Positions 17,596-26,777 of a stretch of 64,000 nucleotides of DNA are shown here, piece by piece. Where the stretch lies: positions 39,540-103,539 of the forward strand of contig NZ_JACHXP010000014.1 in the NCBI RefSeq assembly GCF_014192215.1. Reading direction: 5' to 3'. The notes below the pieces were generated by a model, which worked only from the letters and a program-made list of their open reading frames with translations, had not been told where the DNA came from and did no database searches. Position 1 is the first letter of the stretch; every line of letters begins with the position of its first letter. Origin of the DNA: Halomonas cerina (GTDB lineage Bacteria; Pseudomonadota; Gammaproteobacteria; Pseudomonadales; Halomonadaceae). A program made the position numbers and the translations under genes.

Positions 17596-19041
17596 TCAGA
17601 GGCCGCCGACACAGACGTATTTTAGTTCAGTGTACTCGTCCAGGCCGTGGCGCGACCCTTCGCGTCCCAGGCCCGATTCCTTTACTCCCCCGAAGGGCGC
17701 CAACTCGGTGGAGAGGATGCCTTCGTTCACCGCCACCATGCCATATTCGAGCCCTTCCATGACACGCCAGATGCGGCGATAGTCGCGGGCATAGAAATAG
17801 GCAGCGAGGCCGAACTCGGTGGCATTCGCCATGGCGATGGCCTGCTCCTCGGTCTCGAAGCGGAACACCGGGGCCAGCGGGCCGAAGGTCTCGTCCCGGG
17901 CCACGCGCATCTCCTCGGTGACGTCGGCGATGATCGTGGGCTCGAAGAAGGTGCCCCCCAGAGCGTGGGGCTCGCCGCCGCAGACCAGGCGCCCCCCCTT
18001 CTCGAGGGCATCGGCGATGTGAGACTGCACCTTGTCGACGGCGGCGGCGTTGATCAGCGGGCCCTGGGCGACGCCGTCCTCGAGGCCGTTGCCGACCTTG
18101 AGTTCCCCCACCCGGGCGGCCAACTTCTCGACGAAGGTGTCATAGACGCCGGCCTGGACCAGCAGGCGGTTGGTGCACACGCAGGTCTGTCCCGAGTTGC
18201 GGTACTTGGAGGCCACGGCGCCCTCGACGGCGGCATCCAGGTCGGCGTCGTCGAAGACGATGAAGGGCGCGTTGCCGCCCAGCTCCATGGAGGCCTTCTT
18301 GACGGTGCCGGCACACTGGGCGAGCAGCGTCTTGCCCACCGGGGTGGAGCCGGTGAAGGAAATCTTGCGCACCCGCGGGTCGGTGGTCAGCACCTCGCCG
18401 ATCTCCGCCGGGTGGGCGGCGGTGACCACGTTGATCACCCCGGCGGGGAAGCCGGCATCCTCGGCGAGCCTGGCCAGGGCCAGGGCGGTCAGTGGCGTGG
18501 CTTCGGCCGGCTTGATCACCACCGGGCAGCCGGCGGCCAGGGCCGGGGCACACTTGCGGGTGATCATCGCCAGTGGGAAGTTCCAGGGGGTGATGGCCGC
18601 GACCACGCCGATCGGTTCGCGAAACACCAGGATGCGCTTGTCCACGCCATGGCTCGGCAGGGTCTCGCCGGCCACGCGCTTGGCCTCCTCGGCATAGTAC
18701 TCCACGAAGGCGGCGCCATAGGCCACCTCGCCACGGGACTCAGCCAGCGGCTTGCCCTGCTCGAGTGTCATCAGCCGCGCCAGGGCCTCCTGGTGCGCCA
18801 TGATCGCCTCGTACCAGCGCCGCAGCAGCGCGGCGCGCACCTTGGCCGTGGTGCGGCGCCAGGCCGGCCAGGCGGCCTCGGCGGCGGCCACCGCCTCGCG
18901 GACCTCCTCGGCCGTGAGGTCCGCCACCTCGGCCAGGACCTCGCCGGTGGCAGGGTTGGTCACGACGAAACGGCGCACGCCGTCGCGCCACTGGCCGGCC
19001 ACGTACGCCTTGTCGATGAGCAGCTCGGATTCCGTGGTCAT
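17596..19041 (-). CDS. gabD: Succinate-semialdehyde dehydrogenase, NAD(P)+
   Basis: This 481-residue aldehyde dehydrogenase oxidises succinate semialdehyde to succinate, the step after GabT. It has the cofactor segment TPWNFPLAMITRK (N153), the general base Glu253 in MELGGNAPFIVFDDADLD and the catalytic Cys287 in NSGQTCVCTNR. A second cysteine two residues later is common in GabD. The ATG at 19041 is preceded by GGGAG; a TTG four codons upstream is less likely. The 19042-19255 region upstream is AT-richer and probably holds the gabDT promoter, but I cannot assign clear -35/-10 boxes. Confidence 0.95.
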   Translation of the reverse strand: MTTESELLIDKAYVAGQWRDGVRRFVVTNPATGEVLAEVADLTAEEVREAVAAAEAAWPAWRRTTAKVRAALLRRWYEAIMAHQEALARLMTLEQGKPLAESRGEVAYGAAFVEYYAEEAKRVAGETLPSHGVDKRILVFREPIGVVAAITPWNFPLAMITRKCAPALAAGCPVVIKPAEATPLTALALARLAEDAGFPAGVINVVTAAHPAEIGEVLTTDPRVRKISFTGSTPVGKTLLAQCAGTVKKASMELGGNAPFIVFDDADLDAAVEGAVASKYRNSGQTCVCTNRLLVQAGVYDTFVEKLAARVGELKVGNGLEDGVAQGPLINAAAVDKVQSHIADALEKGGRLVCGGEPHALGGTFFEPTIIADVTEEMRVARDETFGPLAPVFRFETEEQAIAMANATEFGLAAYFYARDYRRIWRVMEGLEYGMVAVNEGILSTELAPFGGVKESGLGREGSRHGLDEYTELKYVCVGGL

Positions 19042-19255
19042 GGGATCTCCCAATGAGGGTGACTATCTTGTTTGACGAGTGTGCATTATTTAAAACAACG
19101 CGCCAAGCCTTTCCCGCCTTTCCCCTAGGGTTTTTGTACCTCCCTGGGGCGTGGACGTCGGCGGGGGACATGGCTTTCCGTTACACTATCTCGCCGACTT
19201 CCGGCGGCGCCCGACGCCGCCCTTTAATTCTGTTTGTTGCATGGCGAGGTGAGCC

Positions 19256-21715
19256 TTGGTCGATCCCCTGAATGCCTGGTGGGCCCAGCAGCTGGTGCTG
19301 TGTGACTGGGCCTTCACCCCCGACCCCCTGACCCTGGCGCCGGAAACGGCCGAAGCCCGCCTGACCGAGCTGGGTGTCGTCGACCGGGGCGAGCTCGGCT
19401 GGCGACTGCTGGAGGCTTTCGACACGGGGCAGCCCGACTCCTCGCAGCTGCTGGGGGGGCTGGAGCTGGCGGCCCTGGCCGGAGCGGCCGGCTGGCTCGG
19501 CGAGACCCGGGCCCGGGACTGGGCCCAGCGGCTGGCCGAGGAGATCATCGCCCATCACGCCAGTCTGGATGATTGGCTGGCGGCGCTGCGCCAGTCGCGC
19601 AGCGCCCTGGGCTGGATGCTCGGCGACGACGGCTTCGGCGAAGCCTCGGAAGCGCTGGCGGTCCTCGAACATGAAGGGGAGGGGGTCACCTGGGAGCTGC
19701 TGGTCGAGTGGCTGGCCATCCAGCGGCGACTGCTGCCGCTCTGGCCCGAGGAAGCCGAGGCCCGGGTCTGGCGGCTGCGCGCCGCCTTCTCGCCGGTGGT
19801 GGAGGCCACGGCCGAGGCACGGGACTGGCAGGATGTCGAGGCCTGGCTCAAGGAGGGCTGGGAGATCACCGGCCGTGATGATCTGGTGCGTGCTCTGCTG
19901 TGGCTGGCGGCCCAGGGGGACCGCCAGGGTTGGGACCTTGACGCCCTGCGCCTGCTCGAGGCCGGGAGCGATGAGCGGCGACGCTGGCTCGAGGCACGTG
20001 CCCCGCATGAGCGTGCCGCCGCTCGCGTGCTGCTGGGCTACGTGACGGAGGGCGAGCCCCTGGAGTGGGCCGCCTGGGACTGGTTGCGCCTGATCGACCT
20101 GGCATGGGCCGGGGCCTGCCTGGGCTGGCTCGAGGCGACGGAGGCCCGCCACTTCGCCCTGCACGGGGCCGACCTGATCCAGCGCCGCTACAGCGACTGG
20201 GCGGCTCTGGCCCGGGCCTACCAGCGTGGCCGCAGCCTATTCGAGGGCACCGACCTGCTGGCCAGCCTCGAGGCCGACTGGTGCCTGCTGCTGCAGTCGC
20301 CGGTGAGCCCCTGGAAGGTCGCGCTGCAGGGACTGATCGAGGCCGAGCAGTTTGAAGCGTCCCGGGCGGCGATACGCGCCTGGCGCCAGCCGGCACGTCA
20401 CTGGGTGCTGGCATTGGCCGCGGTGCGTGAGCCGGAGCTGGCGACACGGCAGGGAAAGCCGTCTGCGCTGCCCGAGCCCCGTCGGCAGGATGCCCGCAGC
20501 TACCTGGCCGAGACCCTGGACCTGCACGGCGAGGAGGGCGTCGAGGCCCTGGCCCGGCACTGGCTGCCGGCCCAGGCGCATCACCTGAACCAGCTGGCGG
20601 CCGACGCGGCCCATGGTGCCTTGCCGCCGGCGGAGACTCCCTTCGGCCACCCTCCCGACGAGGCGCTGGCGAGCCGTGACGACCTGGGACGTGGCAGCCG
20701 CCACGCGGCGACCATCCACATGGCGGAGAAGTACGCCTTCCACCTGCAGATGGCCATGGACAGCGGCCTGTTCGACGAGGGACGCCTGGCCGGTCTCGCC
20801 GAGGCGCTGCAAGGCTCGCTGTGCCGCTTCTATTCCGGAGCCCGGCGCCTGCTCGAGGCCTGGGCGCAGTGGGAGGCGCTGCTGCCGGAGCCGGAACAAC
20901 CGTCGCTGGTGCTCGAGATTCGCTGGCACCTCGAGGACCCGGGCAGCCTGTTCCACTGGCTCGACTGGCGAGGCGGGGCCTGGCAGGAACCAGGACCGCG
21001 ACCGAGCCTGACCCATTTCACCGCCATGTCCCTGGTCGGCCCTCTCAACAGTGCCGCCTGGAGCCTACCGCACCCCGAGAGCGAGCGCGAGTGCGCCGCC
21101 ATCCGGGAGTGGGTAGATGACCACTATGGTCTGCATACCGCGACGGAACTCGCCGACTTCATCGACTACCTGCTGGAGGTCGGCGATCGCCAGGAGTACC
21201 AGATCAACTATGCCCCCTACACCCTCAACCGAGCGCGACTGGCCTCCGAGATTGCCACTCTGGAGAGCGGGGAGTGCAACGAGGAGGAGCGCAACCACCT
21301 GCTGCGCCTGCAGCGGGTAAGGGACGACGAGGACGGTTGCAACGACCTGGATCTGGCCGCCTGGGATCTGGCCCAGGCGGTGGACCTGGCGATCGCCGGC
21401 CGTCAGCTGGATTGGCTCGACGAGGCGGCGTTCCGGCACCTGCTGGAGCGGGCTCATGCCCTGGCGGCGCGTCACTACGGTGGCTGGGAGGAGTATGCCC
21501 GGGGCCTGTATGCGGGCTTCTCGTTCTTCATGGGCGAGACGCCGGAGCGGGAGGCCTTCCTGGCCGGCCTGCGCCAGGCCTTGGTGGCCTGGCTCTGCGG
21601 GGCACCGCCCCTGGCCGGCAGCTGGGCCAGTCTGGATTTCCCCGGGGCACGAGCGAGCCACTGGGCACCGCTGCATGTCGATACCCTGCCGGGAGACAGC
21701 CATCTGCTGCATTGA
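19256..21715 (+). CDS. Large protein with two DUF1266 domains, unknown function
   Basis: This ~819-residue acidic, tryptophan-rich cytosolic protein contains two similar DUF1266-type segments, at about residues 266-330 (EWAAWDWLRLIDLAWAGACL) and 697-762 (DLAAWDLAQAVDLAIAGRQL). Each ends in a Y-x2-W/GW aromatic pattern and a Y-x-x-G-x-S/F motif. E. coli YbeR/YbeU-like proteins carry a single such domain, so this is an internal duplication separated by ~370 residues. The start is the TTG at 19256, behind GAGGTGAG; no upstream ATG fits. It is monocistronic between gabD and an NlpC/P60 gene. No function is known for the family. Confidence 0.8.
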   Translation: MVDPLNAWWAQQLVLCDWAFTPDPLTLAPETAEARLTELGVVDRGELGWRLLEAFDTGQPDSSQLLGGLELAALAGAAGWLGETRARDWAQRLAEEIIAHHASLDDWLAALRQSRSALGWMLGDDGFGEASEALAVLEHEGEGVTWELLVEWLAIQRRLLPLWPEEAEARVWRLRAAFSPVVEATAEARDWQDVEAWLKEGWEITGRDDLVRALLWLAAQGDRQGWDLDALRLLEAGSDERRRWLEARAPHERAAARVLLGYVTEGEPLEWAAWDWLRLIDLAWAGACLGWLEATEARHFALHGADLIQRRYSDWAALARAYQRGRSLFEGTDLLASLEADWCLLLQSPVSPWKVALQGLIEAEQFEASRAAIRAWRQPARHWVLALAAVREPELATRQGKPSALPEPRRQDARSYLAETLDLHGEEGVEALARHWLPAQAHHLNQLAADAAHGALPPAETPFGHPPDEALASRDDLGRGSRHAATIHMAEKYAFHLQMAMDSGLFDEGRLAGLAEALQGSLCRFYSGARRLLEAWAQWEALLPEPEQPSLVLEIRWHLEDPGSLFHWLDWRGGAWQEPGPRPSLTHFTAMSLVGPLNSAAWSLPHPESERECAAIREWVDDHYGLHTATELADFIDYLLEVGDRQEYQINYAPYTLNRARLASEIATLESGECNEEERNHLLRLQRVRDDEDGCNDLDLAAWDLAQAVDLAIAGRQLDWLDEAAFRHLLERAHALAARHYGGWEEYARGLYAGFSFFMGETPEREAFLAGLRQALVAWLCGAPPLAGSWASLDFPGARASHWAPLHVDTLPGDSHLLH

Positions 21716-21899
21716 GCTTGACTATCGCCAAGCCCGACGGCGTTGGCTATGATGCGAGGCTTTGCCATGACCGGCTTCCGCCTGTCGGACGTTGGCCGCT
21801 ACCTGGTGAGCCGCCGTCAGGTCGCATCGGCGGTGGGCCTCGATGGCTCCACCACCCCGGCGACGATGTCCAGCGACCCGGTGAGACGAGGAAAAACCG

Positions 21900-22523
21900 T
21901 TGATCGTCAATATGTTGCGCCCTGCCGCTGCGATACTGGTGGTGCTGGTCTGGCTGACCGGCTGTGCCGCGGGACCGGAGGCCGAACCGGGCCCGGTAGA
22001 AGCGTACTTTGTCCGGGACCTGCCCGGCCTGCCCCGCGGCTGGGACCCGATGATGTCGCCGGTGGACAATCCGATCCTCGAGGCTCGGCACCTGCAGAAC
22101 CCGCCGCCGGCGGTGATTCGCCGTGCCCTGCTGGCCCAGCACCAACACTGGGTGGGGACCCCCTACCGGCTGGGTGGCGAGAGCGAGCGGGGCATCGACT
22201 GCTCGGCCCTGGTGCAGAGCGTGTTCAGCGACACCTTCCGTCTCGCGCTGCCGCGCACTACCGGCGGGCAGGCCCATACCGGAGTGTCGGTCGATCGTCT
22301 TGAGCTGCGCCCGGGTGACCTGGTGTTCTTCCGCCCGCCGGGTCGCTATCGCCATGTCGGCATCTACATCGGCGATGGGCACTTCCTGCACGCCTCCACC
22401 TCGCGGGGCGTGATGATCTCGGACCTCGACGATCGCTACTGGCAACGTCACTTCTGGCAGGCACGCCGTGCCCTGGCGCCTGCGTTGCTCGCCCAGCGCC
22501 TCGTCGAGCGTGTCGAGGGTTGA
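21900..22523 (+). CDS. NlpC/P60 family lipoprotein, cell-wall peptidase
   Basis: This ~207-residue lipoprotein has a lipobox LTGC with the acylated Cys22 and an NlpC/P60 domain like E. coli MepS (Spr). The catalytic triad residues are Cys101 in GIDCSALVQSVF, His152 in RYRHVGIYIGDG and His164 in HFLHAS. It should cleave D,D- or D,L-cross-links in peptidoglycan from the outer membrane. The start is a TTG at 21900 placed well behind ACGAGGAAAA; an ATG at 21912 is an alternative that keeps the signal peptide. Confidence 0.92.
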   Translation: MIVNMLRPAAAILVVLVWLTGCAAGPEAEPGPVEAYFVRDLPGLPRGWDPMMSPVDNPILEARHLQNPPPAVIRRALLAQHQHWVGTPYRLGGESERGIDCSALVQSVFSDTFRLALPRTTGGQAHTGVSVDRLELRPGDLVFFRPPGRYRHVGIYIGDGHFLHASTSRGVMISDLDDRYWQRHFWQARRALAPALLAQRLVERVEG

Positions 22524-22573
22524 GCCGGCGCCTACAGCGCGCCACGATTCGCCAGCAGACCATCCGCTGGGCA

Positions 22574-23191
22574 TCAGGAAGTGCCCGTCGCCTCGGCCTC
22601 GTCGCCCCAGATCTCGTGCAGCCGCTCGGAACGGCCACAGGCTGACTTGTAGTAGTTGTAGCGCAGCGTGTTCTTTTTATAGAAGTTCTGATGGTAGTCG
22701 CCGGCCGGGTAGAAGGCCTCGAAATCGATGATCCGGGTGGCGATGTCCTGGTCGAAGCGTTCGGCCACCGCCTGGCGGCTGGCCTCGGCCTGCTCGCGCT
22801 GAGCGTCGTTCATGGGGAAGATGGCGCTCTGGTAGGTGTGGCCCTCGTCGCAGAACTGGCGGTCCACGGCGAAGGGGTCGATGTTGCGCCAGAAGACGTG
22901 AAGCAGGGTATCGTAGTCGACCGCGTCGGGGTCGTACTCGACCTTGACCACCTCGATATGGCCGGTGCCACCGGCGGCGACCTGCTCATAGGTCGGGTTG
23001 TCCACGTGGCCACCGCTGAAGCCGGAGGTGGTCTCGACCACGCCCTCGACCTTGTCGTAGGCCTCTTCCATGCACCAGAAGCAGCCGCCGGCGAAGACGG
23101 CGCTCTCGGTGTCGGCGGCCAGCGCGGGGGCGGCCAGCATGGCGACGAGCATGATGGGACCCAACAGGTGGCCAGGAGTCTTGCGGGTCAT
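22574..23191 (-). CDS. msrA: Peptide methionine-S-sulfoxide reductase, exported
   Basis: This 205-residue MsrA has a signal peptide (cleavage likely after PALA, residue 25). The catalytic cysteine is C37 in GGCFWCMEEAYDKV, the Y-x-Q/H substrate region is GHTYQSAIF, and a resolving cysteine is in KSACGRSE. It repairs oxidised methionine (S-epimer) in periplasmic proteins. The ATG at 23191 follows AAGGAG; the longer in-frame start would hide the signal peptide. It diverges from the TVP38-reductase fusion, and the shared 90-bp region has a strong dyad, which suggests co-regulation by an oxidative signal. Confidence 0.94.
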   Translation of the reverse strand: MTRKTPGHLLGPIMLVAMLAAPALAADTESAVFAGGCFWCMEEAYDKVEGVVETTSGFSGGHVDNPTYEQVAAGGTGHIEVVKVEYDPDAVDYDTLLHVFWRNIDPFAVDRQFCDEGHTYQSAIFPMNDAQREQAEASRQAVAERFDQDIATRIIDFEAFYPAGDYHQNFYKKNTLRYNYYKSACGRSERLHEIWGDEAEATGTS

Positions 23192-23239
23192 GGCGTTGCT
23201 CCTTGTCGGAAGGATGTAGCGATAGTCCAATGAAAGTGG

Positions 23240-23280
23240 GAATCCTTACACTCCTAGTCTAGACAAGGCTGTAAGGATTC
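23240..23280. promoter_or_regulatory. Nested dyad operator between msrA and the TVP38-reductase gene
   Basis: A perfect 10-bp inverted repeat (GAATCCTTAC at 23240-23249, GTAAGGATTC at 23271-23280) encloses a 16-bp near-palindrome CCTAGTCTAGACAAGG (23253-23268, 14 of 16 symmetric positions). It lies in the divergent intergenic region, where a transcription factor binding both half-sites could control both genes. The regulator is not encoded nearby. Confidence 0.6.
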
Positions 23281-23318
23281 TCGTGCCGACGCGACCGAGG
23301 GCGGTGTCCAATCTGGAC

Positions 23319-25550
23319 ATGGGAGATTCACAGGGAGTGACCGACTTGACCAAGCGACGCCTGATACTGCTTAGCCTCATCGCCCTCGCTTTCGTGGCGT
23401 TCTTCCTTAGCGGCGCCGACCAGCTGCTGACCCTGGACAATCTGAAGGCCGAGCAGGCCCGGTTCCAGGCCTGGCTGGCCGAGGAACCTTTCACCGTGGC
23501 CGGCGGCTTCTTCGTGATCTATGTGGTGATGGCGGCGCTGTCGTTGCCCGGCGCGACCCTGCTGACCCTGCTCGGGGGCGCTCTGTTCGGCTTCGGCTGG
23601 GGGCTGGTGATCATCTCCTTCGCCAGCACCCTGGGCGCCACCCTGGCGGCGCTGATTGCCCGCACCCTGGCCCGGGAACCCTTAGAGCAACGCTTCGCCA
23701 TCCAACTCGAGCGCATCAATGCCGGTATCCGGCGGGAAGGGGCCTTCTACCTGTTCACCTTGCGGTTGATCCCGTTGTTTCCTTTCTTCGTCATCAACCT
23801 GGTAATGGGGCTGACCCGGATGCGCCTGACCACCTTCTACTGGGTCAGCCAACTGGGCATGTTGCCGGGTACCGCGGTCTACGTGAATGCCGGCCGTGAA
23901 CTGGGCCACCTCGAGTCGCTCGCCGGGATCCTCTCGCCGGGATTGATCGGCTCCTTCGTCCTGATCGGGCTCTTCCCCTGGCTGGCCCGGGCCCTGGTGA
24001 GCATCGCCAGGCGCCGCCGGCTGGCCCGGCGCTTCGCGCGGCCGAGGCGCTTCGATCACGACATCGTGGTGATCGGCGGTGGCTCGGCGGGCCTGGTGGC
24101 CAGCTATATCGCCGCCGCGGTCAAGGCGCGGGTGGCGCTGGTGGAGCGCGATCGCCTGGGCGGCGACTGCCTGAACACCGGCTGTGTGCCCTCCAAGGCG
24201 CTGATCCGCGCGGCTCGGGTGGCCCACGAGATTCGCGAGGCGCCGCGCTACGGGATCCAGGTGGGCGCGCCGAGCGTGGACTTCCCGGCGGTCATGGCGC
24301 ACATCCATGGCGCCATTCGCGAGGTCGAGCCCCACGACAGCCGGGAGCGCTACGAGGGGCTGGGGGTCAAGGTCATGGCGGGGGAGGCCCGACTGGCGGA
24401 TCCCTGGCGGGTGGGGATCCGCGACGCGACGGGAGAACGGCTGCTGACCACTCGCCACGTGATCATCGCCAGTGGCGCCCGGCCTCGAGTGCCACCGCTG
24501 CCGGGTCTGGAGGCGATCGAGGTGCTGACTTCCGACAACCTCTGGCAGCTCGAGGTTCTGCCCGGGCGGCTGCTGGTCCTCGGCGGCGGGCCGATCGGCT
24601 GCGAGCTCGGCCAGAGCTTCGCCCGCCTGGGCAGCCACGTCACCCTGGTGGAAATGGGCGATCAGCTGCTGCCCCGGGAAGACCGCGACGTGGCCGCCGA
24701 GATCGAGGCGCGCCTGGACGAGGAGGGGGTCGATGTCCGCCTGGCGACCCGGGCGTTGCGGGTGGTCCCTGAGCCGGACGGTGCTGGCCATCGCCTGGTG
24801 GTGGCTAGTGGCGAGACCGAAAGCTCCCTGTCCTTCGACCGCCTGCTGGTGGCCGTGGGGCGTCAGGCCAACGTCGAGGGGCTGGGCCTGGAGGCGCTGG
24901 GTGTGGAGACGCGGCCCGACGGCACCCTGGCCGTGGACGACACCCTCCAGTCGGTGCTTCCCAACGTCTGGGCCTGTGGCGACGTGTCGGGCCCCTACCA
25001 GCTGACCCATGCCAGCGCCCACCAGGCCTGGCATGCCACCGTCAACGCCCTGTTCGGTGAACTCAAACGCTTCCGGGTCAGTTATCGGGCCCTGCCGGCG
25101 GTCACCTTCAGCGACCCGGAGGTGGCGCGGGTCGGGCTCAACGAGCGCGAGGCCCTCGAGCAGGGCATCGCCTGCGAGGTCACGCGTTACTCGCTCGCCG
25201 ACCTGGATCGCGCCATCGCCGACGGTCATCGGGAAGGCTACGTCAAGGTGTTGACGGTGCCGGGCAAGGACCGCTTGCTGGGCGCGACGATCGTCGGCCA
25301 GGGGGCCGGGGAGATGCTGGCCGAGTTTACCCTGGCCATGACCCGGGGCATCGGCCTGAACAAGCTGCTTGGTACCATCCATCCCTATCCGACTCGCAGT
25401 GAGGCGGTGAAGGCGACGGCAGGGGTGTGGAAGAATGCCCACAAGCCCGAGCGCGTGCTGCGCTGGCTCGAGCGCTACTTTGCCTGGCGACGGGGCCGGG
25501 CGACCCCCTCACGCGAGTCTGCTGAAGTCAGCAAGACCACCGGGAGTTGA
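23319..25550 (+). CDS. TVP38/TMEM64 membrane domain fused to a flavin disulfide reductase
   Basis: The ~743-residue fusion has an N-terminal TVP38/TMEM64 (DedA-like) domain with about five membrane segments in residues 10-235, including LSLPGATLLTLLGGALFGF. A class I pyridine nucleotide-disulfide oxidoreductase follows, with FAD site VVIGGGSAG (~250-258), redox pair C284/C289 in GGDCLNTGCVPSK, NAD site LGGGPIGCELGQ and a C-terminal GTIHPYPTRSE with the His-Glu pair. The reductase half resembles mercuric or dihydrolipoamide reductases but lacks a metal-binding domain. The start is uncertain: GTG 23283, ATG 23319, GTG 23337 or TTG 23346 (best ribosome site, AGGGAG). Substrate unknown; the location is the inner membrane. 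Confidence 0.88.
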   Translation: MGDSQGVTDLTKRRLILLSLIALAFVAFFLSGADQLLTLDNLKAEQARFQAWLAEEPFTVAGGFFVIYVVMAALSLPGATLLTLLGGALFGFGWGLVIISFASTLGATLAALIARTLAREPLEQRFAIQLERINAGIRREGAFYLFTLRLIPLFPFFVINLVMGLTRMRLTTFYWVSQLGMLPGTAVYVNAGRELGHLESLAGILSPGLIGSFVLIGLFPWLARALVSIARRRRLARRFARPRRFDHDIVVIGGGSAGLVASYIAAAVKARVALVERDRLGGDCLNTGCVPSKALIRAARVAHEIREAPRYGIQVGAPSVDFPAVMAHIHGAIREVEPHDSRERYEGLGVKVMAGEARLADPWRVGIRDATGERLLTTRHVIIASGARPRVPPLPGLEAIEVLTSDNLWQLEVLPGRLLVLGGGPIGCELGQSFARLGSHVTLVEMGDQLLPREDRDVAAEIEARLDEEGVDVRLATRALRVVPEPDGAGHRLVVASGETESSLSFDRLLVAVGRQANVEGLGLEALGVETRPDGTLAVDDTLQSVLPNVWACGDVSGPYQLTHASAHQAWHATVNALFGELKRFRVSYRALPAVTFSDPEVARVGLNEREALEQGIACEVTRYSLADLDRAIADGHREGYVKVLTVPGKDRLLGATIVGQGAGEMLAEFTLAMTRGIGLNKLLGTIHPYPTRSEAVKATAGVWKNAHKPERVLRWLERYFAWRRGRATPSRESAEVSKTTGS

Positions 25551-25551
25551 G

Positions 25552-26181
25552 ATGCTGGATCGCTGGACCATGCCGCTGACCCAGCGGCCCTTGCTGCGCC
25601 TGGCCCATCGACTGGCCAAGATCGGACTGCGTCCCGACCAGGTGACCCTCATGGCCTTTGCAGTGGGGGGACTGGCGTTGCCGCTGTTGGCCATGGAGGC
25701 CTATGGCTGGGCGCTCGCGATGATCCTGCTCAATCGCCTGGGCGATGGCCTAGACGGCGCCCTGGCGCGGCTGACCCATAACACCAGCGATGCCGGGGGG
25801 TTCCTCGACATCGGGTTAGACTTCGTCTTCTATGCCGCGGTGGTGCTGGGCTTCGCCCTGGCCGACCCGGCGGCCAACGCCCTGGCCGCCGCCTTCCTGC
25901 TGTTCGCCTTCATCGGTACCGGGACCTCCTTCCTGGCCTTCGCGATCATGGCCGTTCGGCACGGGCTGGACCGGCCGCGCTTCCAGGAGAAGGCCTTCTA
26001 CTATCTGCATGGGCTGACCGAGGGGACGGAAACCGTGCTGGCCTTCGTGGTGTTCTGCCTGTGGCCGTCGCACTTCCCGATGCTGGCCAGCCTGTTCGCC
26101 ACGGCCTGCCTGATCACGACCGCGATGCGCCTGTGGGGCGGCTACGGCACCCTCAAGGCATTGCCGGGGAAGGGTAGCTGA
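25552..26181 (+). CDS. CDP-alcohol phosphatidyltransferase family membrane protein
   Basis: This 209-residue membrane enzyme carries the family signature D-G-x2-D-G-x-A-R-x8-9-G-x3-D-x3-D, seen as GDGLDGALARL followed by GGFLDIGLDF. It transfers a phosphatidyl group from a CDP-alcohol to an acceptor alcohol; the acceptor is unknown. The start at 25552 follows GGGAG and lies 1 bp after the stop of the TVP38-reductase fusion, so the two are translationally linked and may act on the same membrane process. A strong terminator follows. Confidence 0.88.
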   Translation: MLDRWTMPLTQRPLLRLAHRLAKIGLRPDQVTLMAFAVGGLALPLLAMEAYGWALAMILLNRLGDGLDGALARLTHNTSDAGGFLDIGLDFVFYAAVVLGFALADPAANALAAAFLLFAFIGTGTSFLAFAIMAVRHGLDRPRFQEKAFYYLHGLTEGTETVLAFVVFCLWPSHFPMLASLFATACLITTAMRLWGGYGTLKALPGKGS

Positions 26182-26219
26182 GCGGTGAGGCGGGCGTGGG
26201 CATGCCGCTCAGGCATGTA

Positions 26220-26250
26220 AAAGGGGGCAGCCAGTGGCTGCCCCCTTTCC
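26220..26250. terminator. Bidirectional terminator between CDP-alcohol transferase and slyD
   Basis: The stem AAAGGGGGCAG/CTGCCCCCTTT with loop CCAGTGG is flanked by A-rich and T-rich sides, as expected for a terminator working on both strands between convergent genes. Confidence 0.85.
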
Positions 26251-26294
26251 TACGACCTGCGGCCGAGACCGCAGGGGGATGCCGTGACGACCGA

Positions 26295-26777
26295 TCAGTG
26301 CTCGTGACCACCTTCGCCATGGACATGGCCATGCTCGACCTCTTCCTGGCTGGCTTCGCGGACCTCGGCGACTTCGACATCGAAGTTCAGCTGCTGGCCG
26401 GCCAGCGGGTGGTTGCCGTCCACGGTGACGGTGTCACCCTCTACCTTGGTGACGGTGACCATCAGCGGACCGCCCTGCGTCTGGGCCTGGAACTGCATGC
26501 CGGGCTCGACGCTCTCGACACCCTGGAAGGCATCGCGCGGGACCTCCTGGACCAGCTGTGGCTGCACTTCGCCATAGCCTTCCTCGGGCGAGACCTTGGC
26601 CTGGAGCTTGTCGCCGACGGTGTGACCCTCAAGCTCCTTCTCGAGGCCCGGAATGATGTTGCCGGCACCGTGGAGGTAGGTCAGCGGCTCGCGGCCTTCC
26701 GAGCTGTCCAGCACTTCCCCGGCATCGTTGGTCAGGGTGTAATGGAAGGCGACAACGGCGTTCTGCGCAATCTGCAT
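26295..26777 (-). CDS. slyD: FKBP-type peptidyl-prolyl isomerase SlyD
   Basis: This 160-residue protein has the N-terminal FKBP half, the inserted flap domain (GGPLMVTVTKVEGDTVTVDG) and a return to the FKBP half (NHPLAGQQLNFDVEV). The C-terminal tail is histidine-rich (HGHVHGEGGHEH), shorter than in E. coli but consistent with metal binding. SlyD catalyses proline isomerisation, acts as a chaperone and helps nickel delivery. I choose MQIAQNAVVAFHYTL at 26777 because it is the family N-terminus; an ATG nine codons upstream is possible. Confidence 0.95.
   Translation of the reverse strand: MQIAQNAVVAFHYTLTNDAGEVLDSSEGREPLTYLHGAGNIIPGLEKELEGHTVGDKLQAKVSPEEGYGEVQPQLVQEVPRDAFQGVESVEPGMQFQAQTQGGPLMVTVTKVEGDTVTVDGNHPLAGQQLNFDVEVAEVREASQEEVEHGHVHGEGGHEH

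Noticed and set aside
21718..21753. Sigma-70 promoter (TTGACT...TATGAT) before the NlpC/P60 gene
   Set aside because: The spacing of 24 bp is too long for a normal sigma-70 promoter.
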